Below, one piece after another: positions 36,463 through 39,209 of a DNA stretch of 39,209 nt. A program made the translations under genes and the position numbers. Below the pieces are notes generated by a model. The model had not been told where the DNA came from. It saw only the letters and a program-made list of their open reading frames with translations, and made no database searches. How positions within the stretch are numbered: position 1 is the first letter of the stretch; each line of letters opens with the position of its first letter. Source of the DNA: Candidatus Thiodiazotropha sp. 'RUGA' (GTDB taxonomy: Bacteria > Pseudomonadota > Gammaproteobacteria > Chromatiales > Chromatiaceae). The stretch is from the NCBI GenBank assembly GCA_016842065.1, contig JAEPDS010000034.1, forward strand, positions 1-39,209, given 5' to 3'.

Positions 36463-36624
36463 AGGTCCGCTAATGAACGCTAATGAACGCAAATTTTTTG
36501 ATGCGTAAGCGTTTACATTTACCGACTTGCTTTACCTATGTTTCAATTCTGTTCATTCAGTCCGTTTAGCTTCACCAATAACCACAAAACCAATTTGCGT
36601 TCATTAGCGTTCATTTGCGGACTT
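36463..36624. mobile_element. MITE-like palindromic element between nuoK and nuoL
   Basis: Terminal inverted repeats of 33 bases at 36463-36495 and 36592-36624, matching at all but two or three positions, built around GCTAATGAACGCTAATGAACGC and its complement. They enclose about 96 bp of non-coding AT-rich DNA. No transposase. A 7-bp match CTTCTTA is present on both sides (36452-36458 and 36622-36628), possibly a target duplication, although the right copy overlaps the repeat end. The element fills nearly the whole nuoK-nuoL gap and would form a long hairpin in the mRNA. Confidence 0.8.
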
Positions 36625-36632
36625 CTTATAAG

Positions 36633-36938
36633 TCAGCCTTTCAAGGCATCCATATCCTCAACATTGATACTGCGTTTGCTGCGGAACAGCACCACCAGTA
36701 TCGCCAGGCCAATCGCCGCTTCAGCGGCCGCCACCGTGAGGATAAAGAATACAAACACCTGCCCCGCCGTATCCTGCAGAAAATGGGAAAAGGCGACAAA
36801 GTTGATATTCACCGCCAACAGCATCAACTCCACACACATCAACAAGACGATGACGTTCTTACGGTTGATGAAGATTCCCGCCACGCTGATCGCGAAGAGG
36901 ATGGCGCCAAGGATCAGATAGTCTGAAAGTGCAATCAT
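36633..36938 (-). CDS. nuoK: NADH-quinone oxidoreductase subunit K
   Basis: 101 residues, normal length, three membrane helices. The two buried Glu positions of the family are present in [14 protein letters not shown] and [13 protein letters not shown]. Membrane arm of complex I. AGGG lies before the ATG. It starts 4 bp after the nuoJ stop; its own stop is 8 bp from the palindromic element. Confidence 0.97.
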   Translation of the reverse strand: MIALSDYLILGAILFAISVAGIFINRKNVIVLLMCVELMLLAVNINFVAFSHFLQDTAGQVFVFFILTVAAAEAAIGLAILVVLFRSKRSINVEDMDALKG

Positions 36939-36942
36939 GTCG

Positions 36943-37548
36943 TTACCCTTTTTCCGCGTCCATGGAGACCATGCGGATACGATCGTCCCCCTTCTTGATC
37001 ACAACCTGTTTAGACGGATCGATAAACTTGGTATCGGTACGCCGCCGCATGGTCAAGCCAATCGCTGCAATGATCGCCACCAGCAGGATTACCGCCGCTA
37101 TCTCGAAGGGATACATGTAGACGGTATAGAGCACGCTACCGAGCTCTTCGGTATTGCTGTAATCAGCAGCATGCCTGGCCGGTGCGGCATATTTTTCCAG
37201 GCCGAAGTTATCCGGCCCGACAATCAGAATCAGCTCGGCGGCCATGGCAATCGCCATCACTATTCCAAGCGGTAGCATCTTTATGAATCCAGCCCTTAGC
37301 ACAGCGATATCGATATCCAGCATCATCAGCACGAACAGGAACAGCACCATCACGGCACCCACGTAGACCAGCACCAGTACAATGGCCAGGAACTCCGCTT
37401 CCGCCAATAGCCAGATACCGCTGCTGGCAAAGAAGGCGAGGATCAGAAACAGCGCCGAATGCACCGGGTTGCGTCGCGTCACCACCATCACAGCCGCCGC
37501 CAGAACGACCGCTGCCAGTACATAAAAAATCAGCTTTTCAAGTGTCAT
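36943..37548 (-). CDS. nuoJ: NADH-quinone oxidoreductase subunit J
   Basis: 201 residues, five hydrophobic helices. The third helix has the conserved [19 protein letters not shown] with the Tyr/Gly pair near the quinone-coupled pi-bulge. The C-terminal tail (~165-201) is charged, slightly longer than in E. coli. Membrane arm of complex I. It lies 36 bp after nuoI. Confidence 0.97.
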   Translation of the reverse strand: MTLEKLIFYVLAAVVLAAAVMVVTRRNPVHSALFLILAFFASSGIWLLAEAEFLAIVLVLVYVGAVMVLFLFVLMMLDIDIAVLRAGFIKMLPLGIVMAIAMAAELILIVGPDNFGLEKYAAPARHAADYSNTEELGSVLYTVYMYPFEIAAVILLVAIIAAIGLTMRRRTDTKFIDPSKQVVIKKGDDRIRMVSMDAEKG

Positions 37549-37584
37549 ATACGGATTCCCGTTATCTCCAAGGTTGCCTGAGGG

Positions 37585-38073
37585 TCAGCGAACTTTCGCC
37601 TGGGCGTCGATATCCGCCGCCAGTTGCGCTTCGCATTTATCACCCACGGCCAACAACTTCTCCTTGGTCATGATGTTCTCACCACGATTCTCGAAGTGAT
37701 ATTCGTAGATTCGCGTCTCAACGATGGCATCGACCGGACAGGCCTCCTGGCAATAGCCGCAGTAGATGCACTTGAACAGATCGATATCGTAGCGGGTGGT
37801 CCGTCGGGAGCCATCCTCCCTGGGTTCCGCTTCGATGGTGATCGCCAGAGCCGGACAGGTCGCCTCGCAGAGTTTACAGGCGATACAGCGCTCCTCACCG
37901 TTGGGATAGCGGCGCAGGGCGTGCAATCCACGGAAGCGGGGGGAGACCGGCGCTTTCTCTTCCGGATACATGATGGTGAACTTCTTACGGAACAGGTAAC
38001 GCCCTGTCACACTCAGTCCACGGAACAGCTCCAGCAGAAAAAGGCTCTTGAAATAGTTTTTAAACACGTTCAT
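37585..38073 (-). CDS. nuoI: NADH-quinone oxidoreductase subunit I (2x[4Fe-4S])
   Basis: 162 residues from ATG 38073, with GAGG 6 bases upstream; an in-frame upstream codon at 38094 would overlap nuoH and has no ribosome site. Peripheral-arm ferredoxin-like subunit that passes electrons to the N2 cluster. Two cluster motifs: [12 protein letters not shown] and [12 protein letters not shown]. It begins 8 bp after the nuoH stop. Confidence 0.97.
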   Translation of the reverse strand: MNVFKNYFKSLFLLELFRGLSVTGRYLFRKKFTIMYPEEKAPVSPRFRGLHALRRYPNGEERCIACKLCEATCPALAITIEAEPREDGSRRTTRYDIDLFKCIYCGYCQEACPVDAIVETRIYEYHFENRGENIMTKEKLLAVGDKCEAQLAADIDAQAKVR

Positions 38074-38081
38074 AGAAGACC

Positions 38082-39137
38082 TCAGTCGAACCACCAGGGT
38101 ACTTGATAGACCACTGCCAGGCCGACCACTGCAATCCAGACAATGGTAATCGGAATGAACACCTTCCAGCCAAGCCGCATGATCTGGTCATAGCGGTAGC
38201 GGGGAAAGGTGGCACGCAGCCAGAGAAAAAGAAACATGAAGAACCCGGTCTTGATCACCAGCCAGAAGAATCCGGGTACCCAATCGAACAGAGGTCCAAG
38301 TACCGGCCAACCCTGGAACGGGGAGAGCCAGCCACCGAAAAACATCACCGCGGTCAACGCGGAGATCAGAATCATGTTGGCGTATTCCGCCAGAAAGTAG
38401 ACCGCGAAGGCCATACCGGAGTATTCCACATGGAAACCGGCGACGATCTCGGATTCGCCTTCGGCCACGTCAAACGGGGCGCGGTTGGTCTCCGCCACAC
38501 CGGAGATCACATAGACGGCGAACAGCGGCAGCAGCGGTAGCCAGAACCAGGAGAAGAGCCCACCCTCCTGAGCGCGAATGATCTCACCCAGATTAAGGCT
38601 GCCGGCGGCCACCAGAACCCCGACCAGGGCGAACCCCATGGCGATCTCGTAGGCCACGATCTGTGCGGCGGAACGCATGGTGCCGAGAAAAGCGTATTTT
38701 GAGTTCGATGCCCAACCACCGATGATCACGCCATAGACCCCTACCGAGGTAAGAGCCAGGATATAGAGCAAACCCGCATTGATGTCTGCAAACACCAGCT
38801 TCTCATCGAAGGGAAACACCGCCCAGGCGGCCAATGCCGGTGCCAAGGTAATGGCTGGCGCCATCAGAAACAGTAGTTTATTGGCATTGGCGGGGATGAT
38901 GATCTCTTTGAACATCAACTTCAGGGCATCCGCAATGGGCTGTAGCCAACCCTTGGGCCCTACCCGGTTGGGACCGACACGCACCTGCATGTAACCGATG
39001 ATCTTGCGTTCCGCGTAGGTGTAGTAGGCCACCAGCAGCATCATCGGCAGGACAATCGCCACGATCTTGATCATGGTCCAGATCAGATATTGAAGTTCGT
39101 AGGGAAGCGCTTCCCAGAGACTGATAAGGAATTCCAT
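38082..39137 (-). CDS. nuoH: NADH-quinone oxidoreductase subunit H
   Basis: 351 residues, about eight membrane helices. Holds the quinone-site loops: [44 protein letters not shown], and [21 protein letters not shown] near the C-terminus. It joins the peripheral and membrane arms of complex I. Starts 3 bp after the nuoG stop. Confidence 0.97.
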   Translation of the reverse strand: MEFLISLWEALPYELQYLIWTMIKIVAIVLPMMLLVAYYTYAERKIIGYMQVRVGPNRVGPKGWLQPIADALKLMFKEIIIPANANKLLFLMAPAITLAPALAAWAVFPFDEKLVFADINAGLLYILALTSVGVYGVIIGGWASNSKYAFLGTMRSAAQIVAYEIAMGFALVGVLVAAGSLNLGEIIRAQEGGLFSWFWLPLLPLFAVYVISGVAETNRAPFDVAEGESEIVAGFHVEYSGMAFAVYFLAEYANMILISALTAVMFFGGWLSPFQGWPVLGPLFDWVPGFFWLVIKTGFFMFLFLWLRATFPRYRYDQIMRLGWKVFIPITIVWIAVVGLAVVYQVPWWFD

Positions 39138-39140
39138 CGG

Positions 39141-39209
39141 TTATGCCTTCTCCACGGTCACTTCGCCAAACGGCTGGCCCAGTGTCGATGTGCGCGCCAG
39201 GCTGGTGGA
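39141..39209 (-). CDS. nuoG: NADH-quinone oxidoreductase subunit G, C-terminal 22 residues only
   Basis: Open frame entering from the right edge and ending with GQPFGEVTVEKA and TAA at 39141-39143. The piece is too short to identify alone; position directly before nuoH in an otherwise canonical nuo order makes it the end of the molybdopterin-fold iron-sulfur subunit. Confidence 0.8.
   Translation of the reverse strand, partial: STSLARTSTLGQPFGEVTVEKA

Overview
The window looks like the chromosome of a sulfur-oxidising gammaproteobacterium (Chromatiales-like). This is an inference from a TsdA-like dihaem cytochrome beside a SulP anion transporter, a 14-subunit-type nuo operon in the usual gammaproteobacterial order, an initiator tRNA close to that of E. 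coli, and a FimV/c-di-GMP style of signalling. No 16S or marker gene is present, so genus is not called. By eye the nuo block is richer in G+C than the signalling and lipoprotein genes at about 10-30 kb.

Layout. (1) 1-7.5 kb: a large VCBS-repeat surface or secreted protein, minus strand and cut by the window edge, diverges from a three-gene type I secretion operon (two ABC subunits and an HlyD-type adaptor, joined by ATGA overlaps). The outer-membrane TolC partner is not in the window. (2) 7.7-10.2 kb: a small exported protein with two CX12C motifs and a SulP-STAS transporter. (3) 10.5-13.9 kb: a periplasmic PhnD-like binding protein overlapping a membrane HAMP-PAS-GGDEF-EAL protein. (4) 19.4-13.9 kb, minus strand: eight tightly packed genes: FimV/TPR-like protein, REC-like/winged-helix-like protein, COG2229-type small GTPase, a roadblock-associated protein, a free-standing sensor globin, a roadblock/LC7 protein, a free-standing Aer-type PAS protein, and a PhnD-like protein without a signal peptide. 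I consider this the most novel part: it looks like an oxygen/redox-sensing small-GTPase module. (5) 20.2-23.4 kb: an LEA-like lipoprotein and a REC-REC-GGDEF-EAL protein whose c-di-GMP catalytic residues are lost. (6) 23.5-26 kb: TsdA-like dihaem cytochrome plus a second SulP-STAS transporter. (7) 26.4-27.8 kb: a Tat-exported multicopper oxidase split by one extra base. (8) 28.5-30.8 kb: a lipoprotein with thrombospondin type 3 calcium repeats, downstream of a G10 tract. (9) 31.1 kb: initiator tRNA with terminator. (10) 31.4-39.2 kb, minus strand: nuoG (end only), H, I, J, K, L, M, N, with a 162-bp palindromic MITE-like insert between nuoK and nuoL.

How the parts may work together: the T1SS genes probably export the adjacent VCBS protein. 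The signalling block (active GGDEF-EAL, degenerate GGDEF-EAL, GTPase with roadblock partners, FimV-like protein) suggests local control of surface behaviour or polarity in response to oxygen or redox state and to a small ligand. The cytochrome, SulP and Nuo genes fit respiratory sulfur metabolism. All functional links between blocks are inferred from sequence and gene order only.
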